Shown here in pieces: positions 10,401 through 20,029 of a stretch of 48,735 nucleotides of DNA (position 1 is its first letter; the number at the start of each line of letters is the position of its first letter). Source of the stretch: Candidatus Omnitrophota bacterium. GTDB lineage: Bacteria; Omnitrophota; Gorgyraeia; Gygaellales; Profunditerraquicolaceae. The translations under genes were made by a program, and so were the position numbers. The notes under the pieces were generated by a model that was not told where the DNA came from, did no database searches, and saw only the letters and a list, made by a program, of their open reading frames with translations. The stretch is taken from the NCBI GenBank assembly GCA_028710405.1, contig JAQTUD010000002.1, positions 1 to 48,735 on the forward strand, read 5' to 3'.

Positions 10401-10472
10401 CCGCAGGAGATCGCCAAAAAGATTATTGAGGAGAAGAAGGAAAAAGAGAAGGGAAAGCAAGGGGCAGGGTAG
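7413..10472 (+). CDS. fusA: Elongation factor G with N-terminal TM segment, coiled coil and Pro/Glu/Ala-rich linker (membrane-tethered EF-G)
   Basis: Continuous 1019-aa [29 protein letters not shown], long heptad region, PEPP-rich linker, then [25 protein letters not shown]...[12 protein letters not shown] and all downstream EF-G domains. Confidence 0.92.
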   Translation: MALLLQIIILLGLGMVAYALFGVFSTQDNSRKYKEKKKTPTPSQGQDFSYKDQKVSALEEEVSSLERELEKIKTEYDLAQKEFSTAKNKQAELGEELKRRQDWVDKSEEMLNKVKDENLDLRNKFLVKEKELQGEFTKSINLKKEAEDLRSQLRLLDEEAKNKSDQFEALKHQLEKAKEEIKRHLDAINDFKKKEQASEWVPKAEFNKLNEEYTELEKELEVKEEKLRFLAQEINQLRERPVQKEPLPVEPALEPPAPEPPTAQPASEPENIEPEKEAALPEIPEAIPVPPPEEKPAQDEIVEKKADKPAKKEEARPEPEISLDRIRNIGIMAHIDAGKTTLSERILFYTGKTYKIGEVHDGKATMDWMKQEQERGITITAAATTCSWNEYRINFIDTPGHVDFTVEVERSLRVLDGAIAVFCAVGGVEPQSETVWHQSDKYNVPKIAFVNKMDRMGADFFAVFKGIEEQLGGNVIPLQIPLGAEDNFRGIIDLLEMKAYIYTEGELGKEFHTEDIPAEYMEAAKKYRHLLLERVSSFDEELTKKFLEGQESFAPAELIPVIRRGTIANKMVPLLCGSAFKNKGVQRLLDAVTLYLPSPLDLPQTKGHDPDDPQKALERKPDINEPFSCLAFKVQADPHVGKVVYARIYSGFLSTGSYVLNSTKNKKERIGRLLRMHANQRENIECAFAGDIIGIPGLSYTITGNTLCDPDNPIMLEAIQFPTPVVSLSVTPKSRSDQDKLGKALAKLAEEDPTFMVSTDEETKETLLTGMGELHLEIIVDRLKTEFGVEANVGQPKVAFRETVLGSSQAEGKYIRQTGGRGQYGHVVMEVSPAPAGEGFQFTDSIKGGAIPASFIPAIEKGVIEAMQKGVYAGYPVVDVKVNLIDGSFHEVDSSELAFRIAGSICFKEAFLKSTPVLLEPYMSLVVTTPEEHVNSIVGYICSRRGKILNMESKNKQKIIISLVPLSEMFGYATAVRSLSSGRANASMEFDKYQQVPQEIAKKIIEEKKEKEKGKQGAG

Positions 10473-10481
10473 GTATTTTAC

Positions 10482-10510
10482 TTGCCGCTCCCGGTCAATA
10501 AGAGTATAAT
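10482..10510 (+). promoter_or_regulatory. Sigma70-type promoter placing +1 at or near the ATG of the next gene
   Basis: TTGCCG (10482-10487), 17 bp, TATAAT (10505-10510), then CTATTT-ATG. Confidence 0.65.
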
Positions 10511-10516
10511 CTATTT

Positions 10517-11167
10517 ATGATCATTACCGAGCAGAAAAAATTAACCGAGATCTTAGGCAGCCTGGAGGGGTATCAGAAGATATTCTTAGTCGGTTGCGGA
10601 GAGTGCGCAACCACCTGTAAAACCGGCGGGGAAACAGAGGTTCGCAAGGTCAAGGAGCAGCTGGAAGAGGCAGGTAAAAGCGTAGTAGGCGTCTGTATAC
10701 CTTCGGCTCCTTGCGTTGCCAGCAAGGTGAAAGCTGAATTCGCCAAGAATATGCCGGCGCTACGCCAGGCAGAGGCGATCCTGGTCCTGGCCTGTGGCCT
10801 GGGCACGCAGTCGGTAAAGGCAAATGACCGCCTGGGCCTGGTAATTTTACCCGGATGCGATACGCTTTTTGGCGCGGTGATGGACGCCCAGGGCGCGTTT
10901 TACGAAAAATGTTCCTTATGCGGCGAGTGCGTTTTAGAGGTAACCGGTGGAATCTGCCCGATCACACTTTGCGCCAAAGGCCTTTTAAACGGCCCCTGCG
11001 GCGGGATGAATAAAGGTAAATGCGAAGTAGATAAAGATAAAGATTGTGCCTGGGTGTTGATCTACCAGGAATTAGAGAAGAAGAAAAAACTGGCGCGGCT
11101 AAAACAGATACAGTGCCCTAAGGATTTTAAGAAACAATTACGGCCGCGTAAATTGGTGTTGACTTAA
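10517..11167 (+). CDS. MetV-like methylenetetrahydrofolate reductase C-terminal (Cys-rich, Fe-S) protein
   Basis: CGECATTCKTGGE..., CSLCGECVLEVTGGICPITLCAKGLLNGPCGGMNKGKCEV. Confidence 0.8.
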   Translation: MIITEQKKLTEILGSLEGYQKIFLVGCGECATTCKTGGETEVRKVKEQLEEAGKSVVGVCIPSAPCVASKVKAEFAKNMPALRQAEAILVLACGLGTQSVKANDRLGLVILPGCDTLFGAVMDAQGAFYEKCSLCGECVLEVTGGICPITLCAKGLLNGPCGGMNKGKCEVDKDKDCAWVLIYQELEKKKKLARLKQIQCPKDFKKQLRPRKLVLT

Positions 11168-11172
11168 ATAAG

Positions 11173-11589
11173 ATGGAAAACTTGCCCTATAGCGAAAAGG
11201 TGATGGACCACTTTATGCACCCCAGAAATGTGGGAGATATGGCTGATGCCAGCGGTGTCGGCACGGTGGGTAATCCGGTATGCGGGGATGTGATGAAGAT
11301 GTTTCTTAAAATAGAGAAGAATGTCATTGTAGATGCTAAGTTTAAGACATTTGGATGCGGCGCGGCAGTGGCCACAAGTTCTATGGTCACGGAGCTGGTC
11401 AAGGGTAAGACCATAGAAGAGGCGTTGACGATCTCTAATAAAGCTGTAGCAGAAGCATTAGGGGGCTTGCCCGCTATAAAGCTCCATTGTTCAGTCTTGG
11501 CTGAGCAGGCTTTAAGGTCGGCCCTGGCGGATTATTACAAGAAACAAGGCATGCCTGTTCCATTTGAGGAAAAAGGGCATTCGCATTAA
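11173..11589 (+). CDS. Iron-sulfur cluster scaffold IscU/NifU-like
   Basis: YSEKVMDHFMHPRNVGDM, GNPVCGDVMKMFLKI, FGCGAAVATSS, KLHCSVLAEQALRSAL. Confidence 0.92.
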   Translation: MENLPYSEKVMDHFMHPRNVGDMADASGVGTVGNPVCGDVMKMFLKIEKNVIVDAKFKTFGCGAAVATSSMVTELVKGKTIEEALTISNKAVAEALGGLPAIKLHCSVLAEQALRSALADYYKKQGMPVPFEEKGHSH

Positions 11590-11597
11590 AAGTTCCA

Positions 11598-11656
11598 GGG
11601 GACAGTGTCCCGAACAAAATGGAAACAGTTTCCGCTTTGAGTTGGAAACTGTTTCC
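11598..11656. repeat. Palindromic intergenic element, copy A (REP/BIME-like)
   Basis: GGGGACAGTGTCCC; inverted pair GGAAACAGTTTCC (11621-11633) / GGAAACTGTTTCC (11644-11656); related to 34185-34243. Confidence 0.75.
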
Positions 11657-11658
11657 GA

Positions 11659-12216
11659 GTGAGTCCTGCTATGTTGACAAAACAACGAATCCGTAGTAAA
11701 ATTCTTCTTAGGTTAAAAGCACAGAAGGAGGAAGAACGGGAACAAAAAAGCTACATCATAAAAAAGAAGCTTTTTGGTAAAGGCGTTTTTCAGAAGGCAA
11801 AGGTCGTGATGTTTTACATCGCTCTTGCCGGTGAAGTGGATACGGAAGAAATGATAAAAGAAGCGCAAAAATCAGGTAAGATAGTTTGCGTGCCAACTTG
11901 CAATAAAAATAGAAACCAGATGAGCCCCTGTGTATTAGATGAACACGCAAAGTTAAAAAAAGGCCCTTATGGAGTATGTGAACCTGTCCGGAGGAAACCC
12001 TTACGCTTTAAAGATTTAGAGTTAGTAATTGTCCCGGGAGTCGCCTTTGACAAAAAAGGCAGGCGCCTGGGCCGTGGTAAGGGTTGTTATGATTATTTTT
12101 TAAGAAGACTTCCGGAAGATACCCCCACCCTGGGCCTGGCTTTTGACTTCCAGATCTTACCTTATATTCCTACCACTCTCCACGACGTAAGCGTAAACAA
12201 AGTTATCTTTGCCTGA
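11659..12216 (+). CDS. 5-formyltetrahydrofolate cyclo-ligase
   Basis: LVIVPGVAFDKKGRRLGRGKGCYDYFLRR motif; start may be ATG at 11671. Confidence 0.92.
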   Translation: MSPAMLTKQRIRSKILLRLKAQKEEEREQKSYIIKKKLFGKGVFQKAKVVMFYIALAGEVDTEEMIKEAQKSGKIVCVPTCNKNRNQMSPCVLDEHAKLKKGPYGVCEPVRRKPLRFKDLELVIVPGVAFDKKGRRLGRGKGCYDYFLRRLPEDTPTLGLAFDFQILPYIPTTLHDVSVNKVIFA

Positions 12217-12288
12217 TACTGTTAAACCCGCCTTAATTTTCAACCTTTAAGCTTGCGTTATTGCATAATAGAGGGAGGTTGATTTTCT

Positions 12289-13842
12289 ATGTTGAACATA
12301 ATCGTGTTTTTCGCGGTGGCTTTGATTGCCGTTTTCGCAGGATATTCTTTCAGAAGATATGTAGCGGAGAAAAAAGTCCAGGACGCCGAGGCAAAGGCGC
12401 GGCAGATTCTAGAGCAGGCCAATAAACAGGCGCAGGATAGGCACAGAGAGGTAGAATTAGAGGCCAAAGACCTTCTTTACCGGATGCGCCAGGATTTTGA
12501 GCACGAAACAAAAGACCGGCGCCTGGAGATAGCCAGCATGGAGAAGAGGCTGGCCCAGAAAGAAGAGAATATTGACCGCAGGCTGGATCTCTTGGAGAAG
12601 AAAGAGAAGGAGATAGAACTTAAGCATGACGGGATAAAGAAGCAGGAGGAGTCCCTGAAGGCAAAAGAAGGGAATCTGCATGCGCTTATCGCCGAAGAAA
12701 AAGAGAGGCTGCAAAAGATTTCGTCTCTCTCCGCGGAAGAAGCCAAGCAGATCTTGTTGGCCCGCCTGAATGAGGAGTTAAATAACGAGAAGGCGGTATT
12801 CATCCGAAAACAAGAAGAAGAGTTACGCAGTATCGCCGATAAGAAGGGGCGGGAGATCGTCAGTTTGGCTATCCAGCGCTGCGCCGCCGAGCACGTGGTG
12901 GAATCCACAGTCAGTGTCGTAAATTTGCCCAATGACGAGATGAAAGGCCGGGTAATCGGTAGGGAAGGAAGAAATATCCGCGCCCTGGAGATGGCCACCG
13001 GAGTTGACGTGATCATTGATGATACCCCAGAGGCAGTAACGCTCTCTGCTTTTGATACCGTGCGCAGGGAGATTGCCCGTTTAAGCCTGGAGAAACTTAT
13101 TGCCGACGGCAGGATTCATCCCGGAAGAATAGAAGAGATAGTAGAGAAAACAAAGAAGGAGATGGATGAGAAGATCCGCGAGGAGGGGGAACACGCGGCA
13201 TTTGAGGCCGGAGTAAATGGCCTGCATCCGGAGTTGATCAAACTTCTGGGCCGCCTGAAATACCGCACCAGTTTCGGCCAGAACGCCCTGCAGCATTCTA
13301 AGGAGGTCTCATTTCTCTTGGGGATAATGGCTTCAGAACTAGGCCTGGATTTCAAGTTAGGCAGGCGTATCGGCCTGTTGCATGATATAGGTAAAGCCGT
13401 CGATCATCAGATAGAAGGCACGCACGCAAAGATCGGGACGGATTTGGCCAGGAAATATAATGAATCACCGCAGGTCCTGGAGGCAATTGAGGCGCACCAC
13501 GAAGAGATTGTCCCGCAGAGCCTGTATGCGGTCCTGGCGGTAGCAGCGGACGCCATCAGCGCTGCCCGGCCCGGCGCGCGCCGCGAGACCCTGGAGACTT
13601 ATATAAAGCGTTTAGAAAAACTGGAGTCTATCGCCAACCTTCTGAAGGGAGTAGAGAAGTCTTACGCTATTCAAGCCGGCAGGGAAATACGCGTGATCGT
13701 CCAGCCGGAAAAGATCTCCGATGGTGATGCCGTGAATATGGCGCGGGAGATCCGTAAGAAGATAGAAGAAGGGATGGAATATCCCGGTGAGATCAAGATA
13801 ACCGTGATCCGCGAGACCCGGGCTATTGAGCGGGCTAAATAA
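12289..13842 (+). CDS. rny: Ribonuclease Y
   Basis: N-terminal TM, coiled coil, KH region ([17 protein letters not shown]), HD domain ([12 protein letters not shown]). Confidence 0.96.
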   Translation: MLNIIVFFAVALIAVFAGYSFRRYVAEKKVQDAEAKARQILEQANKQAQDRHREVELEAKDLLYRMRQDFEHETKDRRLEIASMEKRLAQKEENIDRRLDLLEKKEKEIELKHDGIKKQEESLKAKEGNLHALIAEEKERLQKISSLSAEEAKQILLARLNEELNNEKAVFIRKQEEELRSIADKKGREIVSLAIQRCAAEHVVESTVSVVNLPNDEMKGRVIGREGRNIRALEMATGVDVIIDDTPEAVTLSAFDTVRREIARLSLEKLIADGRIHPGRIEEIVEKTKKEMDEKIREEGEHAAFEAGVNGLHPELIKLLGRLKYRTSFGQNALQHSKEVSFLLGIMASELGLDFKLGRRIGLLHDIGKAVDHQIEGTHAKIGTDLARKYNESPQVLEAIEAHHEEIVPQSLYAVLAVAADAISAARPGARRETLETYIKRLEKLESIANLLKGVEKSYAIQAGREIRVIVQPEKISDGDAVNMAREIRKKIEEGMEYPGEIKITVIRETRAIERAK

Positions 13843-13845
13843 AAA

Positions 13846-14628
13846 ATGAATATACTCTTTATCGGAGACATAGTGGGTTCACCGGGCCGGGAGGCGGTAA
13901 AAAAACTCCTGCCGGAATTGCAGAAAGAGTATGGCTTAGAATTTGTGGTGGCTAATGCCGAAAACTCTTCCGGCGGCTCGGGGATCACGCTTAAAGTCGC
14001 TGAGGAGTTGTTTCCTTTGGGGATAGGGGTGTTTACTTCCGGAGACCATATCTGGAAGAAGAGGGAGATATTTGATATTATCAACCAGGAAGCAAGAATC
14101 CTGCGGCCGTTGAATTTTCCTGACGTCGCTCCCGGGCAGGGCTGGGGGTTATTTACGGCCCGAAACGGGGTTAAGGTCGGGGTGATCAGCGTCTGCGGCA
14201 GGGTTTTTATGGAGGCGTTGGAGTGTCCCTTTAAAACAACCTTAGTCGCGGTAGAAGAACTATCCAGCCAGGCCAAGATAATCATCGTGGACATCCACGC
14301 CGAAGCCACCTCGGAGAAGGTGGCTCTGGGATGGTATTTGGATGGAAAGGTATCCGCGGTTTTAGGCACGCACACGCATATACAGACTGCGGATGAAAAG
14401 ATACTGCCGCAAGGCACCGCCTATATCACTGACGCGGGAATGACCGGGCCTTATGACTCGGTGATCGGCCGCCGTAAGGAAGATGTCTTGCAGAGATTTC
14501 TATCTTGCGTTCCGGTAAGGTTTGAGGTAGCTAAAGATGACGTGCAGCTGCATGGAGTAGTGGTGGATATAGATCCGGCAAGCGGCAAGGCAAAATCTAT
14601 TGTCAGGATACAGAGGAAACTTCCATGA
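13846..14628 (+). CDS. YmdB-family metallophosphoesterase
   Basis: MNILFIGDIVGSPGREAV, NAENSSGGSGIT, GVFTSGDHIW, VLGTHTHIQTADEKILP; adjacent to rny. Confidence 0.93.
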   Translation: MNILFIGDIVGSPGREAVKKLLPELQKEYGLEFVVANAENSSGGSGITLKVAEELFPLGIGVFTSGDHIWKKREIFDIINQEARILRPLNFPDVAPGQGWGLFTARNGVKVGVISVCGRVFMEALECPFKTTLVAVEELSSQAKIIIVDIHAEATSEKVALGWYLDGKVSAVLGTHTHIQTADEKILPQGTAYITDAGMTGPYDSVIGRRKEDVLQRFLSCVPVRFEVAKDDVQLHGVVVDIDPASGKAKSIVRIQRKLP

Positions 14629-16385
14629 AAGTCTTCTACAGAATAATTTTCTGCCTTTTAACTTTTTCCCTGGCTACCGGCCACCGGTTACTGGCTACTG
14701 AAATTTCCGTCCAGCAAACAGAGGACCTGGAATTTAACCTGGATGTTGACTCTAGCACAATTACTTTACCCAAGGTATTCCGGCCGGCCCTTGATCTGAG
14801 CGGCCGTGGTTTTCATCAACAGGCAAATTGGCCGCAGAATTTAGCCGCCAAGGAAGTCTTGGATTCCTGGCAGCAGGATATCGGCTTCGGCAGCATCTAC
14901 CGCCTGCAATATAATCTTTGGGAGATCAATCAATTATCCAAGGATCCAGCCACGCAGAAAGAGCTCTTGGATAATTATGATAGCCTCTTGAAAAAAATTA
15001 ACGATGCCGGCGGGATAGTGATTTTGGATATATTCGGCACCCCTTTTGGCTTAAGCAAGGGCTTAGATAAGAGAGTCCCTCCTACCGACTTGAAAAAATT
15101 TAAAGAGTTGATAAAAGAAACGATCCGTGAATTAAGCTGTAAAAAGAGATACAGTATCTGGTATGAGGTTTGGAATGCCCCGGATTTAGACGATTTCTTC
15201 TTGGGCCGCAAACAGGACTATCTCAACTTGTACCAACAAGTCGCCGAGGCTGCCCGCGAGCTGGAGGCAGAGACCAAGATCCACATCCCGGTCGGGGGCC
15301 CAAGCACCAGCTGGTGGTTTCAGGGTACCGAGGATAATAATATCATGACCCCGGAGAAGGGCCTGCTTTATGAGCTGATCAAGTTCTGCTATCATTACCG
15401 TCTGCCGTTGGATTTTATCAGCTGGCACGCTTATTCCACTGATCCGCGGACAGAAGACTGGGAGACAAAATACAAGAAAAATACCGTGAGTCTTATTCGT
15501 GACTGGCTCTCTTATTTTGGCTTTAACCGGAATACGCCTTTAGTAGTGGATGAGTGGAATTTTGACCGCCAGGCCAATATCTTACCGGAGAGAAAAGAAC
15601 AGTCTTATATTACCGCAAGTTTTATTCCCGCGCGCATAGAAAATATGTACCGGGCAGGCCTGGACTACCAGGTATATTTTTGTTTAGAAGATTTTCAGGA
15701 TAATAAAGAGGCAGTGGCCAGAAATGTCGGCATCTTTTCATTTGAGCCCGGGCAATCAGTGTATAAAGGCGCGCCCAAAGCGATATATAATGCCTTTAGG
15801 ATGTTAGGCGGCCTGGGAAACCAGATGTACCAGGGTAAATTTAAGGATGAATTCGTAGGGATAATCGCCACTAAAACTGCCGACTACACGGCGTTTTTGG
15901 TTTATAATTATATTGATCCTGAGATCGCCACAAACTTCCTTTCTAAAGAGATCGCCGCATTCAATGATGCTGAAAGGAAATTCTTGCTCAACCTGATCAA
16001 GCAGGAGAAACTGAACGAGATTTTATCAGGTAAGACGGATATTTCCAAGTTACGCGCCAGTAATAAAATCAAAAGCGCGTTAAAGAAGGCCGCGGAGTTG
16101 GATAGCCAGGCCAAAAAGTTCCAGGCCCAGGAGCGTACCTTAAAAATCGGGCTTAAAAACTTAAAAGGCGTATACATATATCAAAGATACACCATAGACC
16201 CTTCGTGCAGCCTGGATTGCGTTTTCGCTCCTTCTGAAGAGAAAGAAATAACCGCCGATGATCTTTATCAGGAGACATTAGTTTTGAAACCTTATTCTAC
16301 GCATCTTCTTATCTGGAAGCCTAAGCCTGTAGAACCCATAGTATCCGATACGCCCAAAGTTACGGATGCAGAACAAAAAGAATAA
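14625..16385 (+). CDS. Secreted GH39-like (clan A) glycoside hydrolase
   Basis: Signal peptide; YEVWNAPDLDDFF, PLDFISWHAYSTDP, PLVVDEWNF. Confidence 0.7.
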   Translation: MKVFYRIIFCLLTFSLATGHRLLATEISVQQTEDLEFNLDVDSSTITLPKVFRPALDLSGRGFHQQANWPQNLAAKEVLDSWQQDIGFGSIYRLQYNLWEINQLSKDPATQKELLDNYDSLLKKINDAGGIVILDIFGTPFGLSKGLDKRVPPTDLKKFKELIKETIRELSCKKRYSIWYEVWNAPDLDDFFLGRKQDYLNLYQQVAEAARELEAETKIHIPVGGPSTSWWFQGTEDNNIMTPEKGLLYELIKFCYHYRLPLDFISWHAYSTDPRTEDWETKYKKNTVSLIRDWLSYFGFNRNTPLVVDEWNFDRQANILPERKEQSYITASFIPARIENMYRAGLDYQVYFCLEDFQDNKEAVARNVGIFSFEPGQSVYKGAPKAIYNAFRMLGGLGNQMYQGKFKDEFVGIIATKTADYTAFLVYNYIDPEIATNFLSKEIAAFNDAERKFLLNLIKQEKLNEILSGKTDISKLRASNKIKSALKKAAELDSQAKKFQAQERTLKIGLKNLKGVYIYQRYTIDPSCSLDCVFAPSEEKEITADDLYQETLVLKPYSTHLLIWKPKPVEPIVSDTPKVTDAEQKE

Positions 16386-17721
16386 TATTATATCCCCAGG
16401 CATCCTGGAAGCGCCCGATAGTCCAAATAAACCAGGCGAGCTCAGGCATATTTATACCGTCTCTGAGATTACCCAGGATATAAAGATCCTGCTGGAGAAT
16501 TCCTTCCCCGAGGTCTGGGTGGAGGGAGAGATCTCCAATGCCAACGCGCATCCCTCCGGGCATTTTTATCTTTCCCTAAAGGATAAAGACGCGGTATTAC
16601 CTGCGGCGATATTCGCCTGGCGGAATAAAGATATCAAATTCAAGCTGGAAAACGGCTTAAAGGTTATTTGTTTCGGTAAACTCAATGTTTATCCGCCATT
16701 TGGCAAATATACTTTTTTAATCGATAAACTCGAGCCAAAAGGTATCGGTGGACTTCAACTTGCCCATGAGCAGTTAAAGAAAAAATTAGAAGCCGAGGGG
16801 CTTTTTGCCCCTGGACACAAGCGGCCCATACCGTATCTTCCGTCGGGAGTAGGGGTAGTGACTTCGTTATCCGGAGCCGCGGTCAAAGATATACTAAAAG
16901 TCCTAGACCGGCGTTTTAGTACGGCGCGTATCGTCATCAGGCCGGCCCAGGTGCAGGGGGAAGGCGCCAAAGAAGATATCGCCCGGGCGATAAAAGAGAT
17001 GAATGATTTTAATGACACCCTACCTGCCTTCGGGCGGATTGAGGTAATGATTGTCGGCCGCGGCGGAGGTAGTATGGAAGATCTCTGGGCGTTTAATGAA
17101 GAGGTAGTGGCGCGGGCAATATACAATTCAGGCATCCCGGTGATCTCGGCGGTAGGCCATGAGCGCGACCAGACGATAGCAGACCTGGTGGCGGACCTGC
17201 GCGCGCCCACTCCTTCGGTAGCCGCGGAATTGGCAGTGCCCAAAAAAGAAGATCTAAAAGAAAGACTTGATGATTTATCCATGGCCCTGGGGCGTTCTTT
17301 CTTGGAGGCTACACTGAATTTTGAAGAAACGATAGATACCTTCACGCATCGACTGAACTTAAGCGCGCAAAATTTACTGAGGTTAACCGTTAGCGAATTC
17401 GAATCCACCGTAAAAAAATTAGCGTTTTTAAATCCCGTGGTCTTGGTCCCGCAATATAAAGCAAAAATCACAGACCTGGCGCAACAGATCTACGTGCGCA
17501 TGCAGCATTTATTTCAATTAAAGGGGGCGGAGTTTAACGGGGCCTTGGAAAAACTGTCCAGCCTTAGCCCTTTGAATATATTAAGCCGCGGCTACAGCAT
17601 TACCTTTAAGGCGGACCAGGATATGATCATCAAAGATTCTAAGAACGTTGGGCCCGGAGATGCCATTAAGACCAAATTGCATAAAGGTGAGATTTTAAGC
17701 ACTGTTACGGAGGTTAAATAA
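16366..17721 (+). CDS. xseA: Exodeoxyribonuclease VII large subunit
   Basis: VEGEISNANAHPSGHFYLSLKD, VITSLSGAAVKDI-like region, GRGGGSMEDLWAFNEE. Confidence 0.96.
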   Translation: MQNKKNNIISPGILEAPDSPNKPGELRHIYTVSEITQDIKILLENSFPEVWVEGEISNANAHPSGHFYLSLKDKDAVLPAAIFAWRNKDIKFKLENGLKVICFGKLNVYPPFGKYTFLIDKLEPKGIGGLQLAHEQLKKKLEAEGLFAPGHKRPIPYLPSGVGVVTSLSGAAVKDILKVLDRRFSTARIVIRPAQVQGEGAKEDIARAIKEMNDFNDTLPAFGRIEVMIVGRGGGSMEDLWAFNEEVVARAIYNSGIPVISAVGHERDQTIADLVADLRAPTPSVAAELAVPKKEDLKERLDDLSMALGRSFLEATLNFEETIDTFTHRLNLSAQNLLRLTVSEFESTVKKLAFLNPVVLVPQYKAKITDLAQQIYVRMQHLFQLKGAEFNGALEKLSSLSPLNILSRGYSITFKADQDMIIKDSKNVGPGDAIKTKLHKGEILSTVTEVK

Positions 17722-17722
17722 T

Positions 17723-17959
17723 ATGGCAGAGATCAAGTTTGAAGAGGCGCTTAAGAAATTAGAAAAAATCGTAGAAGATCTAGAAAAAGGGGACCTCTCT
17801 CTAGACGAGGCGATGAAGAAGTATCAGGAAGGGATTGAGCTCTCCCGTATTTGTAACCAGAAGCTGGATAATGCCAAAAAGAAGATTGACCTTCTGGTAA
17901 AGAATAAAAAAGGCGAGTTTGAATTAAGGCCCATAAGCGAAGCAAAGCCGGAAGAATAA
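17723..17959 (+). CDS. xseB: Exodeoxyribonuclease VII small subunit
   Basis: FEEALKKLEKIVEDLEKGDLSLDEAMKKYQEGIEL; downstream of xseA. Confidence 0.95.
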   Translation: MAEIKFEEALKKLEKIVEDLEKGDLSLDEAMKKYQEGIELSRICNQKLDNAKKKIDLLVKNKKGEFELRPISEAKPEE

Positions 17960-17975
17960 CTTTGCAAAGATAGCC

Positions 17976-19844
17976 ATGCTATTAGAGAAGATAAATAGCC
18001 CGCAGGATTTAAAAAGATTATCCCTGGAACAGTTACCGGTATTGGCCGCGGAGTTAAGGGCGGGTATGCTGGATACGGTTTCGCGCACCGGAGGGCATCT
18101 GGCCTCAAGCCTGGGGGCGGTAGAACTGATTATCTCCCTGCATTATTGTTTAGAGGCCCCGCGGGATAAGATAATCTTTGACGTCGGGCACCAGGCATAC
18201 GCGCATAAGATCCTGACCGGAAGAAATAAATATTTTTCAAGCCTGCGCCAATACCAGGGTTTAAGTGGTTTCCCTTCTAAGGAAGAATCGGAATATGATG
18301 TCTTTACTTGCGGCCACAGCTCCGCTGCCGTGGCATTAGCTGCTGGTCTGGCCTGCGCCAGGGATTATCTTAAGGAGGGGAATTTTAAGGTAGTAGCGGT
18401 GATCGGAGACGGATCTTTAAGCGGGGGTTTATGTTTTGAAGGCCTGAATAATGCCGGGCACCTCAAAAAAGATATGCTGGTAATTTTAAATACCAATGAA
18501 TTGAGTATCGCCCCTAATGCCGGCGCCTTAAGCACTTATCTGAATAAAATTATTTCTTTACCGATATATAATCGTTTTAAGGCCTCTTTAGAAAATTTCG
18601 CTAAGTCGCGCCTGCCTAAAGGAGATCGTCTGATAAAGCTGGCCAACAGGTTTGAGGAAACTTTAAAGGGCCTTTTTATCCCCGGCATTGTCTTTGAAGA
18701 ACTGGGGTTCCGTTATTTTGGCCCCCTGGATGGGCATGATTTTAATACCCTGGTCCCCACTCTAAAGAATATCGTTAATTTAAAGGGGCCGATAATGCTG
18801 CATCTGGTAACCAAGAAAGGGAAAGGTTATCCTCCGGCGGAGAATAACCCGGTCAGGTTCCACGGCACCGGGCCTTTTAATCTGAATACAGGCGTCAGCC
18901 TGTCTACGGCCAATACTCTAGAAGCCAAGACTTATACTGAAGTATTCAGCCGGAAGTTGACAGAGCTGGCTGAGACTGATAAAAAGATTATCGCCATTAC
19001 TGCGGCTATGCCGGAAGGGACCGGCCTGGACAGGTTCCGTGATGCTTATCCGGAGAGATTTTTTGATGTGGGCATCGCCGAAGGTGGAGCGGTCTGTTTT
19101 TCCGCCGGATTGAGCAAAGCTGGATTCAAGCCGGTAGTAGCCATTTACTCCACATTCTTGCAGCGCGCTTATGACCAGATAATAGAGGAAGTTTCTTTGC
19201 AGGGTCTGCCGGTAGTTTTTGCTATTGACCGCGCCGGTATTGTAGGAGAAGATGGAGTAACGCATCAGGGTATTTTTGATATTGCCTTTCTGATGACAAT
19301 ACCTAATATAATTATTATGGCCCCCAGGGACGCGGAAGAATTATCCCGGATGCTGGAATTTGCCTTGAGCTTAAACAAACCGGTAGCAATACGTTATCCT
19401 AGAGATCGGTCGCCGGTCGCCGGTCGCCGGTCGCCGGAAAATATAGAATTAGGAAGATCTGAAATGTTAAAAGAAGGCAAAGATTTTGCCGTGGTAGCTT
19501 TAGGCAGCATGGTTTGGCCCGCGCTGAGGGCTTTAGAAATATTAGAAAAAGAAGGACTATCCGGGACCTTGATCAACGCGCGTTTTGTCCGGCCGCTGGA
19601 TGAAAATCTCATTCGGGAATTGGCCAAAAAAATGAAGTTCATCATCACCGTGGAAGAAGGGATAGAGCAAGGGGGTTTAGGGAGCGCGGTAAGTCACTTG
19701 ACCGCCAGGCCCGTAGAAAAGATAGGATTGCCTTGCGCTTTTATCCCGCATGGGAAAAGAGATTTATTGCTGGAAAAATACGGATTAACGGCAGAAGGCA
19801 TAGCCGCAAGGATTAGGTCTGTCTATGGCAAAAATACTCATTAA
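17976..19844 (+). CDS. dxs: 1-deoxy-D-xylulose-5-phosphate synthase
   Basis: GHLASSLGAVELIISLHY, GDGSLSGGLCFEGLNNAG, DRAGIVGEDGVTHQGIFDIAFL; internal heptamer repeat at 19407-19437. Confidence 0.96.
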   Translation: MLLEKINSPQDLKRLSLEQLPVLAAELRAGMLDTVSRTGGHLASSLGAVELIISLHYCLEAPRDKIIFDVGHQAYAHKILTGRNKYFSSLRQYQGLSGFPSKEESEYDVFTCGHSSAAVALAAGLACARDYLKEGNFKVVAVIGDGSLSGGLCFEGLNNAGHLKKDMLVILNTNELSIAPNAGALSTYLNKIISLPIYNRFKASLENFAKSRLPKGDRLIKLANRFEETLKGLFIPGIVFEELGFRYFGPLDGHDFNTLVPTLKNIVNLKGPIMLHLVTKKGKGYPPAENNPVRFHGTGPFNLNTGVSLSTANTLEAKTYTEVFSRKLTELAETDKKIIAITAAMPEGTGLDRFRDAYPERFFDVGIAEGGAVCFSAGLSKAGFKPVVAIYSTFLQRAYDQIIEEVSLQGLPVVFAIDRAGIVGEDGVTHQGIFDIAFLMTIPNIIIMAPRDAEELSRMLEFALSLNKPVAIRYPRDRSPVAGRRSPENIELGRSEMLKEGKDFAVVALGSMVWPALRALEILEKEGLSGTLINARFVRPLDENLIRELAKKMKFIITVEEGIEQGGLGSAVSHLTARPVEKIGLPCAFIPHGKRDLLLEKYGLTAEGIAARIRSVYGKNTH

Positions 19845-20028
19845 TAAAGATAAATGCAAAGGGTGCCTGCTTTGCGTGGCTTCCTGCCCCAGGAAATTGA
19901 TTATAAAAAGCAGCCGCCTGAATAAGCGGGGGTCAAATTACGTAGAATTTAAAGAAGCGCAGGAATGCTTAGGTTGCGCATTCTGCGCGATGGTCTGTCC
20001 GGATTGTTGTATTGAGGTATATAAATAA
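19825..20028 (+). CDS. 2x[4Fe-4S] ferredoxin subunit of 2-oxoacid:ferredoxin oxidoreductase (delta-type)
   Basis: CKGCLLCVASCP and CLGCAFCAMVCPDCC motifs. Confidence 0.9.
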   Translation: MAKILINKDKCKGCLLCVASCPRKLIIKSSRLNKRGSNYVEFKEAQECLGCAFCAMVCPDCCIEVYK

Positions 20029-20029
20029 C

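Noticed and set aside
11598-11656. Simple intrinsic terminator for the iscU-like gene
   Set aside because: Strong palindrome but no T-run after the stem, and its sequence modules recur at 34185, so a dispersed repeat fits better.
16755-17471. 238-aa minus-strand ORF opposite xseA
   Set aside because: Antisense shadow of a conserved housekeeping gene; no domain signature.
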